Source of the DNA: Candidatus Sulfotelmatobacter sp.
GTDB lineage: Bacteria > Acidobacteriota > Terriglobia > Terriglobales > Acidobacteriaceae
Reading direction: 5' to 3'
Length of the DNA: 5,229 nucleotides
NCBI GenBank assembly: GCA_030045935.1
Contig: JASIEN010000158.1
Location: 1-5,229, forward strand
Every line of letters starts with the position of its first letter. Positions within the stretch are counted from its first letter, which is position 1. Positions 5,221 through 5,229 of the stretch are shown here, piece after piece. The translations under genes were made by a program, and so were the position numbers. The notes beneath the pieces are model-generated. The model worked only from the letters and a program-made list of their open reading frames with translations, had not been told where the DNA came from and did no database searches.

Positions 5221-5229
5221 AGCGAGCCC

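Overview
The window holds a tRNA-Glu gene followed by five tightly packed plus-strand genes of a bacterial chemosensory operon: cheY-like response regulator, GAF-domain protein, cheD, cheA and a methyl-accepting chemoreceptor (MCP). The moderately GC-rich composition, clear Shine-Dalgarno sites, encoded CCA on the tRNA and the style of the proteins fit a free-living Gram-negative bacterium. Acidobacteriota is my best guess, but this is an impression from protein style and not a demonstrated placement.

Layout: tRNA-Glu(CTC) lies at 3-77. A 309-base non-coding stretch (78-386) follows, with a hairpin, a 10-base direct repeat and a 7-base inverted repeat but no convincing promoter or terminator. 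The single-domain response regulator (387-761) comes next, then after 43 bases a small GAF protein (805-1323). The GAF start codon overlaps the stop of a five-codon leader ORF that carries the good ribosome-binding site. cheD (1320-1847) overlaps the GAF gene by four bases (ATGA). After a 53-base gap with an inverted repeat bracketing the ribosome-binding site, cheA (1901-3559) starts at GTG. The MCP gene (3574-5220) follows 14 bases later. The last nine bases are uninformative.

Working model: the membrane receptor (four-helix-bundle-like sensor, HAMP, shortened signalling hairpin) controls CheA autophosphorylation, and CheA phosphorylates the CheY-like protein on Asp55. CheD would deamidate receptor glutamines; Gln308 of the neighbouring MCP is a candidate substrate. 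cheW, cheB, cheR and cheC are not in the window; at least a CheW and a CheR would be expected nearby or elsewhere in the genome.

The components are known families, so this is not a new system as a whole. The points that merit attention are the GAF protein translationally tied to CheD, the mini-ORF leader in front of it, the hairpin around the cheA start, the lack of a P2 domain in CheA, and a C-terminal NFSRF on the MCP that resembles the CheR-tethering pentapeptide.
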